Shown: piece by piece, positions 47,485-57,982 of the stretch
How positions within the stretch are numbered: position 1 is the first letter of the stretch
Layout: each line of letters begins with the position of its first letter
Source: Streptosporangium sp. NBC_01755
Lineage (GTDB): Bacteria; Actinomycetota; Actinomycetes; Streptosporangiales; Streptosporangiaceae
NCBI RefSeq assembly: GCF_035917995.1
Contig: NZ_CP109131.1
Coordinates: 2,976,001-3,040,000, forward strand
Direction: 5' to 3'
DNA: 64,000 bases
Notes under the pieces: generated by a model
What the model was told of the DNA's origin: nothing
Databases searched by the model: none
What the model saw: the letters and a program-made list of their open reading frames with translations, nothing else
Position numbers and translations under genes: made by a program

Positions 47485-47952
47485 TCAGGCAAGCCAGCGG
47501 CCGTCCTTCATCACCGTCCGGCCGGGAATCTCACCGCGGTGCCGCCAGGCGAGAACGCGCCGCGGGGTGAGAAAGAGGTAGACGCAGCCGGGCACCCGGG
47601 AGGGGTTCACCGGCAGCTCGGCGAGAATGGCGGGAGCGTCCGCGGGCAGCTCCGGATAGGGCACGATCTCCACCGGGCCGTCGATGAGCACCACGTCGGC
47701 GGGACTGCCGAGCGCGGCCCGCGAGAAACCGTGCTCGCGCAGGTTGCGGACGGTCCGGTGCCGCTCCTGGGTGGCCATCACCAGGTGGGTCCCGTCCCAC
47801 ACGCACCCGAGCGGAACCAAGTGCGCGGTGGAGGCGCCGCCGGTCGCGAGCCAGGCGTGCCTGTCGGTCGTCAGTTTCTCCACCACGTCGGCCTTGCGCT
47901 GGGCGAGATCGCGGGCGGGCGGGAGCACGACGCCCCGCGCGGTGCCGGTCAC
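47485..47952 (-). CDS. PNPOx-like flavin/F420-dependent oxidoreductase
   Basis: A split-barrel protein of about 155 residues, similar to pyridoxamine-phosphate-oxidase-like F420 or flavin enzymes. Typical blocks are RHAWLATGGASTAHLVPLGCVWDGTHLVMAT, RNLREHGFSRAALG and VVLIDGPVEIVP. GTG 47952 is preferred because AAGGAGG sits six bases before it; the ATG at 47958 directly abuts that site. It may reduce an intermediate of the pathway. Part of the leftward operon. Confidence 0.82.
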   Translation of the reverse strand: MTGTARGVVLPPARDLAQRKADVVEKLTTDRHAWLATGGASTAHLVPLGCVWDGTHLVMATQERHRTVRNLREHGFSRAALGSPADVVLIDGPVEIVPYPELPADAPAILAELPVNPSRVPGCVYLFLTPRRVLAWRHRGEIPGRTVMKDGRWLA

Positions 47953-47983
47953 GGCCATCCTCCTTCCTTTCCTGTTCGATCGC

Positions 47984-48442
47984 TCAGATGGCCGAAACGG
48001 CTGCCGCGGCGTTTCCCACCAGAGCGAGAACGGCGAATGTCGTCCGTATCAGGTTCCATTTCCCCCAGGCTCCTCTCGGGTCTTCCCAGTTCGCCGGAAT
48101 CGCATCGGGATCGAGTGACTTCACTCGCCGGTTGATGGGGACGTTACGGGTTTGCGAGACCAGTCCCACGCAGGCCAGGCAGACGGCCGAGGCTATGAAA
48201 AGAGTTCTGGCCGTGTCGTTTCCGGAAAGAATGGAGAGGCTGACGTCCAGAACCAGCGACGTGCCGACGATGATAGGCATCATCGGGTCATAGGCGCGGC
48301 CCAGGAGTTTGTGCGCCGCCACGTAGCGATCGGGCGCCATCGCCTGCATCGCCGGCCAGACGCCGACCGCGTGGGTGAACAGCACACCGGCGGCGATCCC
48401 GCTACTGACCAGCACGGCGGCGGTGAGAATTTGGGCGATCAC
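47984..48442 (-). CDS. DUF1772 anthrone-oxygenase-like membrane protein (first copy)
   Basis: A 152-residue protein with four hydrophobic helices. The family signature RNVPINRRVKSLDP and the WGKWNLIRTTFAVLAL helix match DUF1772, which includes proteins linked to cofactor-free anthrone oxidation in polyketide clusters. AGGAGGAACGAC precedes GTG 48442. It is the first gene of the leftward operon, divergent from the cupin gene. A second family member lies at 52325. Confidence 0.85.
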   Translation of the reverse strand: MIAQILTAAVLVSSGIAAGVLFTHAVGVWPAMQAMAPDRYVAAHKLLGRAYDPMMPIIVGTSLVLDVSLSILSGNDTARTLFIASAVCLACVGLVSQTRNVPINRRVKSLDPDAIPANWEDPRGAWGKWNLIRTTFAVLALVGNAAAAVSAI

Positions 48443-48536
48443 GTATGTCGTTCCTCCTCTCGGTCACCGAACGAAGTATCGCGTCCTCGACTTGAGGCGG
48501 CCTCGAATATTGCTGGGGAACGTCGCGTGTCATCCA

Positions 48537-48577
48537 TTGAGCCTGGCTTTGAGCGTGATTCGAGGATGCTTCGAGCA
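48537..48577 (+). promoter_or_regulatory. Phased SARP-type heptamers upstream of the cupin-KS operon
   Basis: TTGAGCC (48537), TTGAGCG (48549), TCGAGGA (48560) and TCGAGCA (48571) are in the same orientation, 12, 11 and 11 bases apart. GATGAT at 48586-48591 lies eight bases after the last heptamer. Direct TCGAG-type heptamers on one helix face with the last one about eight bases before the -10 are the established layout of SARP sites such as those of ActII-ORF4 and DnrI. The cupin start is 44 bases further on. Confidence 0.65.
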
Positions 48578-48634
48578 GGTGCGGCGATGATGATGGCGCC
48601 CAGCGGAGACATACGCCTGGAGAGGGGACCTTGA

Positions 48635-49060
48635 ATGGCGATATCCCGATCTAAAATAAGTGTCGACGAGATTGCCGCGAATCGTCGGCGTGGGGGTGAC
48701 ATTCGCGTTCTGCTCGGCCCCGCCACGGTGGGATCGACTTCGGGATTCATGGGGGTGTTGACCCTGGAGCCCGGCGAGTTCGTGTCCGAGCACTACCACC
48801 CGTACTCCGAGGAGTTCCTCTATCTCGTACGCGGTGAGCTGACCGTGCGGGTGGACGGGACGCCGGTCACGCTGAGTGCGGGTGAGGCGCTCATGATTCC
48901 CGTCAACGTCCGGCATCGGGTCGAGAACGACGGAAGCGAGCAGGCCCTCGCGGTGTTCCAGCTCGGCCCGCTGGCGCCGCGGCCGGAGCTCGGCCACGTC
49001 GACACCGAGCCGCTGCCCAACGCCTCGGAGCCCTCCCTCGGCGTGGGGGAATGCAGATGA
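48635..49060 (+). CDS. Cupin-fold polyketide protein
   Basis: A 141-residue single cupin. Motif 1 is [22 protein letters not shown] with two His and one Glu metal ligand; motif 2 is [16 protein letters not shown] with the last His. Cupins next to KS genes are common in aromatic polyketide clusters, where they have been linked to cyclisation or oxygenation. First gene of the main operon, behind the SARP heptamers. Its stop overlaps the KS-alpha start (ATGA at 49057). Confidence 0.88.
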   Translation: MAISRSKISVDEIAANRRRGGDIRVLLGPATVGSTSGFMGVLTLEPGEFVSEHYHPYSEEFLYLVRGELTVRVDGTPVTLSAGEALMIPVNVRHRVENDGSEQALAVFQLGPLAPRPELGHVDTEPLPNASEPSLGVGECR

Positions 49061-50328
49061 GACGCCGGCAGGTGGCCGTCACCGGCATCGGGGTCGTGGC
49101 GCCGGGCGGGACGGGCCGTAAGGCCTTCTGGGAGTTGCTGACCGCGGGCCGTACCGCGACCAGGACCGTCTCGCTGTTCGACGCCGAGGGGTTCAGGTCG
49201 CGCATCGCGGCCGAGTGCGACTTCGACCCGGTCGCGGAGGGACTCACCGCGCGCGAGGTGCGGCGGATGGACCGGGCCGCGCAGTTCGCCGTCGTCTCCG
49301 CGCGGGAGGCGATCGAGGACAGCGGTCTCGACCTGGCCGGGCTGGAACCGTCCCGCGTCGGTGTGACGCTGGGCAGCGCGGTCGGATGCACGATGAGCCT
49401 CGAAGAGGAGTACGTCATCGTGAGCGACGCCGGCCGGCAGTGGCAGGTCGATCCGTCCTACGGGGTACCGCACCTGTACGGACATCTGGTGCCGAGCTCG
49501 CTGGCCGCCGAGGTCGCGTGGACATGCGGCGCCGAGGGCCAGGTCACGCTCATCTCGACGGGATGCACCTCCGGACTCGACGCCGTCGGGTACGGCGCGC
49601 GGTTGATCGCGGAGGGAACGGCCGACGTCGTGCTGGCCGGCGCCACGGATGCCCCGATCTCGCCGATCACGGTGGCCTGCTTCGACGCGATCAAGGCGAC
49701 CTCCCCCAGAAACGACGATCCGGCACACGCCTCGCGCCCCTTCGACCGGGACCGCAACGGCTTCGTGCTGGGCGAGGGCTCGGCCGTGTTCGTCCTGGAG
49801 AGCCTGGAGCACGCCCGGCGGCGCGAGGCCCATGTCTACTGCGAGGTGGCGGGCTACGCCACCCGCGGCAACGCCTACCACATGACCGGGTTGAAGCCGG
49901 ACGGGCGCGAGATGGCCGAGTCCATCCGGGTGGCCCTGGACAGTGCCCGGGTGGACCCGGACGACGTGGACTACATCAACGCGCACGGCTCCGGGACGAA
50001 GCAGAACGACCGCCACGAAACAGCCGCTTTCAAGCGCAGCCTGGGCGACCACGCCTACCGGACGCCGGTCAGCTCCATCAAGTCCATGATCGGGCACTCG
50101 CTCGGTGCCATCGGAGCCATCGAGGTGGCGGCCTGCGCGCTGGCGATCGAGCACGGGGTGGTGCCTCCCACGGCCAACCTCAACGCCCCCGACCCGGAGT
50201 GCGACCTCGACTACGTCCCGCACACCGCGCGGGAGCGGCCGATCGACGTGGTGCTCAGCGTAGGCAGCGGTTTCGGCGGATTCCAGACGGCGACCGTACT
50301 CACCGCCCCCGGAAGGCAGGTGGCATGA
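49057..50328 (+). CDS. Type II PKS ketosynthase alpha
   Basis: Condensing enzyme that builds the polyketide chain from malonyl-ACP. The active Cys is in [15 protein letters not shown]; the two His residues are in [12 protein letters not shown] and [14 protein letters not shown]. About 423 residues, normal for the family. ATG 49057 is preferred over ATG 49051 because it forms an ATGA overlap with the cupin stop and has GGGGGAA at the right distance. The gene ends in another ATGA overlap with the chain length factor, as expected for a heterodimer. Confidence 0.97.
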   Translation: MRRRQVAVTGIGVVAPGGTGRKAFWELLTAGRTATRTVSLFDAEGFRSRIAAECDFDPVAEGLTAREVRRMDRAAQFAVVSAREAIEDSGLDLAGLEPSRVGVTLGSAVGCTMSLEEEYVIVSDAGRQWQVDPSYGVPHLYGHLVPSSLAAEVAWTCGAEGQVTLISTGCTSGLDAVGYGARLIAEGTADVVLAGATDAPISPITVACFDAIKATSPRNDDPAHASRPFDRDRNGFVLGEGSAVFVLESLEHARRREAHVYCEVAGYATRGNAYHMTGLKPDGREMAESIRVALDSARVDPDDVDYINAHGSGTKQNDRHETAAFKRSLGDHAYRTPVSSIKSMIGHSLGAIGAIEVAACALAIEHGVVPPTANLNAPDPECDLDYVPHTARERPIDVVLSVGSGFGGFQTATVLTAPGRQVA

Positions 50329-51534
50329 GAGGCGCCGCCCCGGTGGTGACGGGGATCGGTGTCGTGGCCCCCACCGGTCTCGGCGTGGAGGAGCACTGGT
50401 CCACCACGCTCCGGGGAAGGAGGAGGGTCGGCAGGATCACCAAATTCGACGCCTCCTCCTACCCGGTGAGTCTTGCCGGCGAGATCGAGGACTTCACCGC
50501 GGCGGGGAACGTCCCCGGCCGCCTGATCCCGCAGACCGACCACTGGACGCACATGGCGCTGGTGGCGACCGACATGGCCCTGTCCGACGCCGGCGTGAAC
50601 CCCGCGGACCTGCCCGAGTACGAGATGGGCGTGGTCACGGCGAGTTCCTCCGGCGGGGTGGAGTTCGGCCAGCGCGAGATCCAGGAACTGTGGCACAAGG
50701 GCCCCCGCCACGTCGGCGCCTACCAGTCGATCGCCTGGTTCTACGCTGCGACCACCGGTCAGATCTCCATCCGGCACGGCATGCGTGGTCCCTGCGGGGT
50801 CGTGGTCGCGGAGCAGGCCGGCGCCCTGGAGTCGCTCGCCCAGGCCCGCCGGGTCCTGCGGGACGGCGCCCGCCTGGTCGTGAGCGGCGGCACCGACGCT
50901 CCGTTCAGCCCGTACGGGCTGACCTGCCAGATCGCCGGCGGGCGGCTCAGCACGCGGACCGATCCGCGACGGGCCTACCTGCCCTTCGATACCGACGCCA
51001 ACGGCTACGTGCCTGGAGAGGGGGGTGCGATCATCCTGCTGGAGGACGCGGAGAGCGCCCGGGAACGCGGTGCGGAGAAGGTGTACGGCGTGATCGCCGG
51101 ACACGCCGCCACGTTCGACCCGGCCCCCGGGAGCGAGCGCCCGCCGACCCTGCGCCGGGCCATCGAGAACGCGCTCATCGACGCGGACCTGGAGCCGCGC
51201 GACGTGGACGTGGTCTTCGCCGACGCGGCCGGCGTCCCCGAGCTCGACCGGGCCGAGGCGGAGGCGATCGCGGCCGTGTTCGGAGATCGGGCGGTACCGG
51301 TCACGGCGCCCAAGACGATAACCGGGCGGCTGTACGCCGGAGGGCCCGCCCTCGACACCGTCACCGCCCTGCTCTCCATCCGCGACTCGATCATCCCGAT
51401 GACGGTCGGCGTCGCGAATCCGGTGCCGGACTACGCGATCGACCTGGTCACGAACGAGCCTCGGGTCGTCGAGATACGCACCGCGATGGTCCTCGCCCGT
51501 GGCTACGGAGGGTTCAACGCCGCACTCGTGCTGC

Positions 51535-51548
<14 letters not shown>
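50325..51548 (+). CDS. Type II PKS chain length factor (ketosynthase beta)
   Basis: Non-condensing partner of KS-alpha that sets chain length. The Cys is replaced by Gln in [13 protein letters not shown], the hallmark of CLF, which decarboxylates malonyl-ACP for priming. [21 protein letters not shown] and [16 protein letters not shown] are family blocks. The start codon overlaps the KS-alpha stop. The stop codon lies in a 24-bp tandem duplication. 407 residues. Confidence 0.97.
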
Positions 51549-52786
<1,238 letters not shown>

Positions 52787-52841
52787 ACGGCCGCCGATCG
52801 CGCGACAGCGAAATCGCGTGACAACAGAGGAGAGAGAGTTC

Positions 52842-53579
52842 ATGAGTTTCCGACTGTCTGGAAAGAACGTCCTGGTCACCGGCGGAAGCAGGGGAATCGG
52901 GCGATCGGTGGTGCTCGGTCTCGCCGAGGAGGGATGCAACGTCGTCACCTGCTACCGCGCCGACAAGGAGGCGGCCGAGCGACTGGAGCACGACCTGGCG
53001 TCCACCCCGGGCAAGCACAGTGTCGTACAGGCCGACGTGAGCCGGCAGGAGGAGGTGAACGGTCTGATCGGCGAGTGCCGTACCAGGCTGGGCTCGCTGG
53101 ACGTCGTCGTGCACAACGCGGGCGCCATCAGCCACGTGCCCTTCGCCGAACTCGAACTCGACGAGTGGCACCGGATACTCGACACCAACCTCACCGGCAT
53201 GTACCTCGTGGTGCGCGGGGCGCTGCCCCTGATGTCCGAGGGCGGATCGGTGATCGCGATCGGCTCCAAGGCGGCGATGGTCGGCGTGCCGCTGCGCACC
53301 CACTACACCGCGTCGAAGGCGGGCGAACTCGGCCTCGCGCGATCCCTGTCCAAGGAACTCGGCCCGCGCGGCATCCGGATCAACGTGGTCGCGCCCGGAA
53401 TCATCAACACCCACGCCGTGGACGACCTCAGCCCCGAGCACGCGCGGCGCTACCGCACCATGACCGCCCTCGGCCGGCTCGGTGAGCCCGAGGAGGTCGC
53501 CGACGTGGTGCTGTTCCTGTCCAGCGACCGCTCCCGGTACATGACCGGCGAGACCGTTCACGTCGACGGAGGGATCTGA
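52842..53579 (+). CDS. SDR ketoreductase of the polyketide pathway
   Basis: A 245-residue NADPH-dependent short-chain reductase, FabG-like. The cofactor motif is VTGGSRGIGRSVVLGLAEEG; NAG is in VVHNAGAISHVPF; the catalytic Ser, Tyr and Lys are in AIGSKAAM and HYTASKAGELG. FabG-like reductases of this sort occur in pentangular polyphenol clusters. GGAGAGAG precedes ATG 52842. Confidence 0.93.
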   Translation: MSFRLSGKNVLVTGGSRGIGRSVVLGLAEEGCNVVTCYRADKEAAERLEHDLASTPGKHSVVQADVSRQEEVNGLIGECRTRLGSLDVVVHNAGAISHVPFAELELDEWHRILDTNLTGMYLVVRGALPLMSEGGSVIAIGSKAAMVGVPLRTHYTASKAGELGLARSLSKELGPRGIRINVVAPGIINTHAVDDLSPEHARRYRTMTALGRLGEPEEVADVVLFLSSDRSRYMTGETVHVDGGI

Positions 53580-53580
53580 C

Positions 53581-53913
53581 ATGGCGGAGACGACGGTCTT
53601 CCGGGTGATGCTGCGCATGCAGATCTTCCCCGGCATGGAGCGGGACTTCGAGAAGGTCTGGTACTCCGTCGCGGACGTGGTCGGCGACAACCCCGCGAAC
53701 GTCGGGCAGTGGCTGCTGCGGAGCGCCGAGGAGGAGGGCGTCTACCACATCATGAGCGACTGGGTGGACGAGGTCAGGTTCCGCGAGTTCGAGGGCAGCG
53801 ACGCGCACGTCGAGCACCGCAAGAAGCTGCACCCGTACCGCTCGCACGGCACCATGACGACCCTGAACATGGTGTTCGACCTCGGCCGCGAGCGGATGGA
53901 GAGTGGCGGATGA
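53581..53913 (+). CDS. ABM-fold monooxygenase-like protein (first)
   Basis: A 110-residue ferredoxin-like dimeric protein of the antibiotic biosynthesis monooxygenase group. FRVMLRMQIFPGMERDFEKVWYSVADVV and IMSDWVDEVRFREFEGSDAH are the typical strands and the Trp-containing region. Such proteins catalyse cofactor-free oxidation or ring closure. It begins right after the ketoreductase stop with GGAGGG as ribosome-binding site. Confidence 0.85.
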   Translation: MAETTVFRVMLRMQIFPGMERDFEKVWYSVADVVGDNPANVGQWLLRSAEEEGVYHIMSDWVDEVRFREFEGSDAHVEHRKKLHPYRSHGTMTTLNMVFDLGRERMESGG

Positions 53914-54218
53914 GCGGCCAGGTCCGGGTCGTCGTCTACTACTCCACCCCGGCCGAGGAGGCCGGCTCCGTGGTCGAGGCCTACCGCGAGGTCAACGGGA
54001 CGATGCGCGGCACCCCCGGTCTGCGGAGCAGCCAGCTGCTCCGCTCGGCGCTCGAACCGGGCGAGTTCGCCGTGCTCAGCGAGTGGGCGAGCCTCGCGGA
54101 GTTTCGTGTCTGGGAGGAGGGGACGCGGCACAAGGGGCAGACGTCCTCGCTCCGGCCCTATCGAGACGAGGGACGAGGGAGAGGTTACGGAGTCTATGAA
54201 GTCGTGGACGAGCTCTGA
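53910..54218 (+). CDS. ABM-fold monooxygenase-like protein (second)
   Basis: A 102-residue protein of the same fold: VRVVVYYSTPAEEAGSVVEAYREVNGTM, then FAVLSEWASLAEFRVWEE. Its start overlaps the stop of the first copy (ATGA at 53910). Pairs of such genes behind the ketoreductase are known from pentangular polyphenol clusters such as pradimicin, where they work together in oxidation and closing of the later rings. Confidence 0.85.
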   Translation: MSGQVRVVVYYSTPAEEAGSVVEAYREVNGTMRGTPGLRSSQLLRSALEPGEFAVLSEWASLAEFRVWEEGTRHKGQTSSLRPYRDEGRGRGYGVYEVVDEL

Positions 54219-54366
54219 TCCGAGGGCAGAGCCCCGGACATCCGCGTGGCGGGTCGCGAACGCGGTAGGACGGCACCTGTGGACCGGGTTGCAGAGCGTC
54301 GCGAGGACGGGTTTCGCCGACGTGTGGTTGACCGGTGTGAAGGATGGCAGGGAGGACCCGCGATGA
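54196..54366 (+). CDS. Small coupled protein between ABM and acetyl-CoA carboxylase genes
   Basis: A 56-residue frame starting [20 protein letters not shown] and containing [20 protein letters not shown]. It begins inside the upstream gene, in another frame, and its TGA overlaps the ATG of the carboxylase gene, so it is translationally linked on both sides. ACGGAG lies close to the ATG. No family is recognised. The tight coupling supports a real product. Confidence 0.6.
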   Translation: MKSWTSSDPRAEPRTSAWRVANAVGRHLWTGLQSVARTGFADVWLTGVKDGREDPR

Positions 54367-56039
54367 CCGTGACTTCTCCAGCGGCGGTAAAGGGCATCGA
54401 GTGGGTTCGCTGCTCACGGTGCACCGAGATCGTGTACGGCAAGCGGTTCGCGCGCGAGCTCGGCGTGTGTCCCGGCTGCGGGCTGCACACCCGGCTCAGC
54501 GCGTGGCAGCGGATCGAACAGCTCTTCGACGAGGGCTGCGCGGAGCCGATCGAGGCGTCGCCGGTCGTGGAGGACCCCCTCGGGTTCGCGGACAGCAGGC
54601 CATACACCGACCGGCTGCGCGAGGCACGCCTGAAAACGGAACTGGACGAGGCCGTCGTCTGCGTCCGCGGCACGATCGAGGGACACCCGGCCATCGCGGC
54701 CGTCATGGACTTCCGCTTCATGGGCGGCAGCCTCGGGTCCGGGGTGGGAGAGCGCATCGTCACCGCGGCCGAGGCCGCACTGGCCGAACGCATGCCGTTC
54801 CTGCTGGTGACGGCATCGGGAGGCGCCCGGATGCAGGAGGGCGCGCTGTCGCTCATGCAGATGGCCAAGACCGGCCAGGCCCTGGCCGAGCTGGACGAGG
54901 CCGGGATCCTGACGGTGGCCGTGGTCACCGACCCGACCTACGGCGGGGTGGCCGCGTCCTTCGCGACCCTGCCCGATGTCATCCTCGCCGAACCCGGCGC
55001 CCACATCGGGTTCGCCGGCCCCCGCGTGATCAAGCAGACCATCGGCCAGGAGCTCCCCGAAGGGTTCCAGACCGCGGAGTTCCTGCGCGCGAAGGGGCTC
55101 ATCGACGTCGTCCAGCCCCGGAGCGCGCTGCGCTCGACACTCGCCAGACTCTGTGCCTTCCGGAACCCCGGATCGACCCTCACCCCCGTGAACCGGCCGG
55201 AGCCGCCGTCCGAGCTGATCTTCCAGCCGGAACGGCTGCCGGTACGGGACGGCTGGACAGCGGTCCGGCTCGCCCGGCACACGGACCGTCCCACCACTCT
55301 CGACTACGCCGGCTACCTGCTGGAGGAGTTCGTCGAGCTGCACGGGGACCGTGTCGGCGGTGACTGCCCGGCCATCGTCGGCGGGATCGGACGGCTTGAC
55401 AGCAGGCCCATCGTCCTCGTCGGTCACCAGAAGGGGCACGACACCCGCGAGCGAATCGAGCGCAACTTCGGCATGCCGACCCCCGCCGGCTACCGCAAGG
55501 CGGCCCGGCTGATGCGGCTCGCCGCCAAGCTCGGCTACCCCGTGCTGACACTCATCGACACGCCTGGCGCCTACCCGGGCATCGAGGCGGAGGAAAACGG
55601 CCAGGCATGGGTGATCGCGGAGAACCTCCGCCTGATGTCGGCGCTGCCCGTTCCGGTCGTCGCCGTCGTCACCGGCGAGGGCGGCAGCGGGGGGGCGCTG
55701 GCACTCGGCGTCGCCAACCGCGTGCTGGCCCTGTCCAACGCGGTGTACTCGGTGATCAGCCCCGAGGGCTGCGCGTCCATCCTGTGGAAGAGCCGGGCCG
55801 AGGCTCCCCGGGCGGCCGACGCGCTGCGGCTGGACGCCAGGGAGCTGCTCAGGCACGGGATCGTCGACGGGGTGATCCCCGAACCCGGCGAGGGTGCTCA
55901 CACGGACCCGGTGAGGAGCGCGCGACTGCTCGGCGCGGTGGTCACCGAGGCGTTTCAGGAGCTGGCCATTCACGATCCGAGGAAGCTGGTCGCGCAGCGA
56001 CGCCAGCGATTCCGCCAGTTCGGCTCGGCACCGCGATAG
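54363..56039 (+). CDS. Acetyl-CoA carboxylase carboxyltransferase, fused beta-alpha (AccD-AccA)
   Basis: Transfers carboxyl from biotin to acetyl-CoA, making malonyl-CoA for chain extension. Residues 15-40 have the AccD zinc ribbon (CSRC...CPGC). The beta crotonase domain shows [18 protein letters not shown] and [20 protein letters not shown]. The alpha domain starts near 310 with [33 protein letters not shown] and [12 protein letters not shown]. The 558-residue fusion is the usual form in type II PKS clusters. The start overlaps the small gene before it. Confidence 0.95.
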   Translation: MTVTSPAAVKGIEWVRCSRCTEIVYGKRFARELGVCPGCGLHTRLSAWQRIEQLFDEGCAEPIEASPVVEDPLGFADSRPYTDRLREARLKTELDEAVVCVRGTIEGHPAIAAVMDFRFMGGSLGSGVGERIVTAAEAALAERMPFLLVTASGGARMQEGALSLMQMAKTGQALAELDEAGILTVAVVTDPTYGGVAASFATLPDVILAEPGAHIGFAGPRVIKQTIGQELPEGFQTAEFLRAKGLIDVVQPRSALRSTLARLCAFRNPGSTLTPVNRPEPPSELIFQPERLPVRDGWTAVRLARHTDRPTTLDYAGYLLEEFVELHGDRVGGDCPAIVGGIGRLDSRPIVLVGHQKGHDTRERIERNFGMPTPAGYRKAARLMRLAAKLGYPVLTLIDTPGAYPGIEAEENGQAWVIAENLRLMSALPVPVVAVVTGEGGSGGALALGVANRVLALSNAVYSVISPEGCASILWKSRAEAPRAADALRLDARELLRHGIVDGVIPEPGEGAHTDPVRSARLLGAVVTEAFQELAIHDPRKLVAQRRQRFRQFGSAPR

Positions 56040-56054
56040 ATGAGGGGAGCGCTG

Positions 56055-56561
56055 ATGAGTGAAGGAAGCGCCGTGGAAGAGACGACCGAGGCAACCTCAC
56101 ACGCGCTGATCGGCGAGCTCTGCCGGTGTGCCGTCGAGCTCATCGGCGCCGGCCGGGCCGGCGGGTCCGGGCTCCGGCGGGTCCGCCTGCAGCTGGGCGA
56201 TTCCAGCGTCGAGCTGGAGTGGCCGGAGAGCGTCGCCGCCACCGGGGGCGCACCGTCCGCGGCCCTTTCGCACGGGGTGCCGTCGGCGGAGGTCGTGCCC
56301 GAGGCCGATGACTCGCACCACGTCTGCGCGCCGACGGTGGGGACGTTCTACCGGGCCCCCGAGCCGGGGGCGCCGCCCTTCGTCGGGGTGGGCGACACGG
56401 TGGAGAAGGGGCGGCAGATCGGGATCGTGGAGGCCATGAAGCTGATGAATCCCATCGAGGCCGACCGGCCCGGCCGCGTCGTCGAGATCCTGGCGTCCGA
56501 CGGCGTGCCGGTCGAGTACGGCCAGCCGCTGTTCGCCATCGCCCCCCTCGACGCGCCATGA
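56055..56561 (+). CDS. Biotin carboxyl carrier protein (AccB)
   Basis: A 168-residue protein. The biotinyl domain at the C-terminus reads VCAPTVGTFYRAPEPGAPPFVGVGDTVEKG and has the biotin Lys in VEAMKLMNPIEA. The N-terminal part is a variable linker. GAGGGG lies before ATG 56055; an upstream in-frame ATG at 56040 directly overlaps the previous stop. Its own stop overlaps the AccC start. Confidence 0.94.
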   Translation: MSEGSAVEETTEATSHALIGELCRCAVELIGAGRAGGSGLRRVRLQLGDSSVELEWPESVAATGGAPSAALSHGVPSAEVVPEADDSHHVCAPTVGTFYRAPEPGAPPFVGVGDTVEKGRQIGIVEAMKLMNPIEADRPGRVVEILASDGVPVEYGQPLFAIAPLDAP

Positions 56562-57946
56562 GCGTGCCTGAGCGCTCATCCGGAGGCTCCGTGATCTCGT
56601 CGCTTCTCATCGCCAACCGGGGCGAGATCGCGCTGCGGATCGCCCGCGCCTGCCGTGAGCTGGGCATCCGAACGGTCATGGTCTACTCGACGGCCGATCG
56701 CGACTCGCCGGCGCTGCGGCTGGCCGACCAGCTGGTGCGGATCGGACCGGCCGCGGCGAAGCGGAGCTACCTCTACCCACCGGCGATCCTTGAGGCCGCG
56801 CTGGGCGCCGGGGTGGAAGCAGTCCACCCGGGTTACGGCTTCCTCTCCGAGGACGCGGACTTCGCGGAGATGTGCGAGGCGGAGGGGTTGACCTTCGTCG
56901 GACCGCCGCCGCCGGTCATCGCCTCCCTGGGGGACAAGACGCGGGCGCGAAAGCTCGCCACCGGGGCCGGGCTGCCCGTCCTCCCCGGGAGCGCCGGCAC
57001 GCTCTCCATCGCGCAGGCGGCCAAGGACGTCGCCGACGAGATCGGCTACCCCGTCATCATCAAGGCCGCGGCGGGCGGCGGCGGACGCGGTATGGCGGTG
57101 GTCCGCGATCCGCTGGACTTCTTGCGAGCCTTCACCGAGACCCGGGCGAGTGCCCAGGCGGTGTTCGGCGACGGGCGGGTCTACGTCGAGAAGTACGTCG
57201 ACACCGCACGGCACGTCGAGGTCCAGATCCTGGCCGATCTCCACGGCAACATCGTGAGCCTCGGGGAACGTGACTGCTCCATCCAGCGGCGCAGGCAGAA
57301 GCTGATCGAGGAATCACCGGCGCCCGGGCTCCCCGCGGAGCTCACCGCGCGGATCGGAGAGGCCGCCGTCGCCTGTGCCCGCGCCGCGGGCTACGTGGGT
57401 GCCGGCACGTTCGAGTTCCTCGTGGACGCCGGGGGCGGTTTCTTCTTCATCGAGGCCAACTGCCGGATCCAGGTGGAGCATCCGGTGACCGAGATGGTCA
57501 CCGGCATCGACCTGGTCAGGGAGCAGCTCCTGATCGCCTCCGGCAGGCCTCTCTCCTTTGGCCAGGGGGACATCGCCCCGCGCGGGGTGTCCATCGAGTG
57601 CCGGGTGAACACCGAGGATCCCACTCGTGGATTCCTGCCGACGCCGGGACGCATCGAGGAGTTCGTACCGCCCGGCGGGCCGTTCACCCGGGTCGACACC
57701 CACGGAGCCAACGGCGTCTCGGTGAGCGCCGACTACGACTCCCTGCTGGCGAAGGTCATCGTCTGGGCACCCGACCGTGATCAGGCGATCGTCCGGATGG
57801 AACGCGCGCTGAGCGAGTTCCGCATCACCGGGCGGGGGGTGTGCACCACGATCGGGTTCCTGCGGGAGATACTGGCCGACACGCTGTTCCTCGAGGCGAG
57901 GCACCACACGTCGCGGGTGGACGACATGGTCTCTCTCCGGTCGTGA
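56558..57946 (+). CDS. Biotin carboxylase (AccC)
   Basis: ATP-dependent carboxylation of biotin on AccB. Blocks: SLLIANRGEIALRIARACRELG, HPGYGFLSEDADFAEMCEAEG, the ATP-grasp loop KAAAGGGGRGMAVV, ERDCSIQRRRQKLIEESPAP and FIEANCRIQVEHPVTEMVTGIDLV. In the last block, NCRIQVEHPVTE has Cys where most carboxylases have Thr or Pro-like residues (N-x-R-x-QVEH is kept). 462 residues. Completes a self-contained malonyl-CoA supply set. Confidence 0.96.
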   Translation: MSVPERSSGGSVISSLLIANRGEIALRIARACRELGIRTVMVYSTADRDSPALRLADQLVRIGPAAAKRSYLYPPAILEAALGAGVEAVHPGYGFLSEDADFAEMCEAEGLTFVGPPPPVIASLGDKTRARKLATGAGLPVLPGSAGTLSIAQAAKDVADEIGYPVIIKAAAGGGGRGMAVVRDPLDFLRAFTETRASAQAVFGDGRVYVEKYVDTARHVEVQILADLHGNIVSLGERDCSIQRRRQKLIEESPAPGLPAELTARIGEAAVACARAAGYVGAGTFEFLVDAGGGFFFIEANCRIQVEHPVTEMVTGIDLVREQLLIASGRPLSFGQGDIAPRGVSIECRVNTEDPTRGFLPTPGRIEEFVPPGGPFTRVDTHGANGVSVSADYDSLLAKVIVWAPDRDQAIVRMERALSEFRITGRGVCTTIGFLREILADTLFLEARHHTSRVDDMVSLRS

Positions 57947-57982
57947 GGGCCCCGTTCCCCGCGGTGACCCCCCGCGGCCGGC

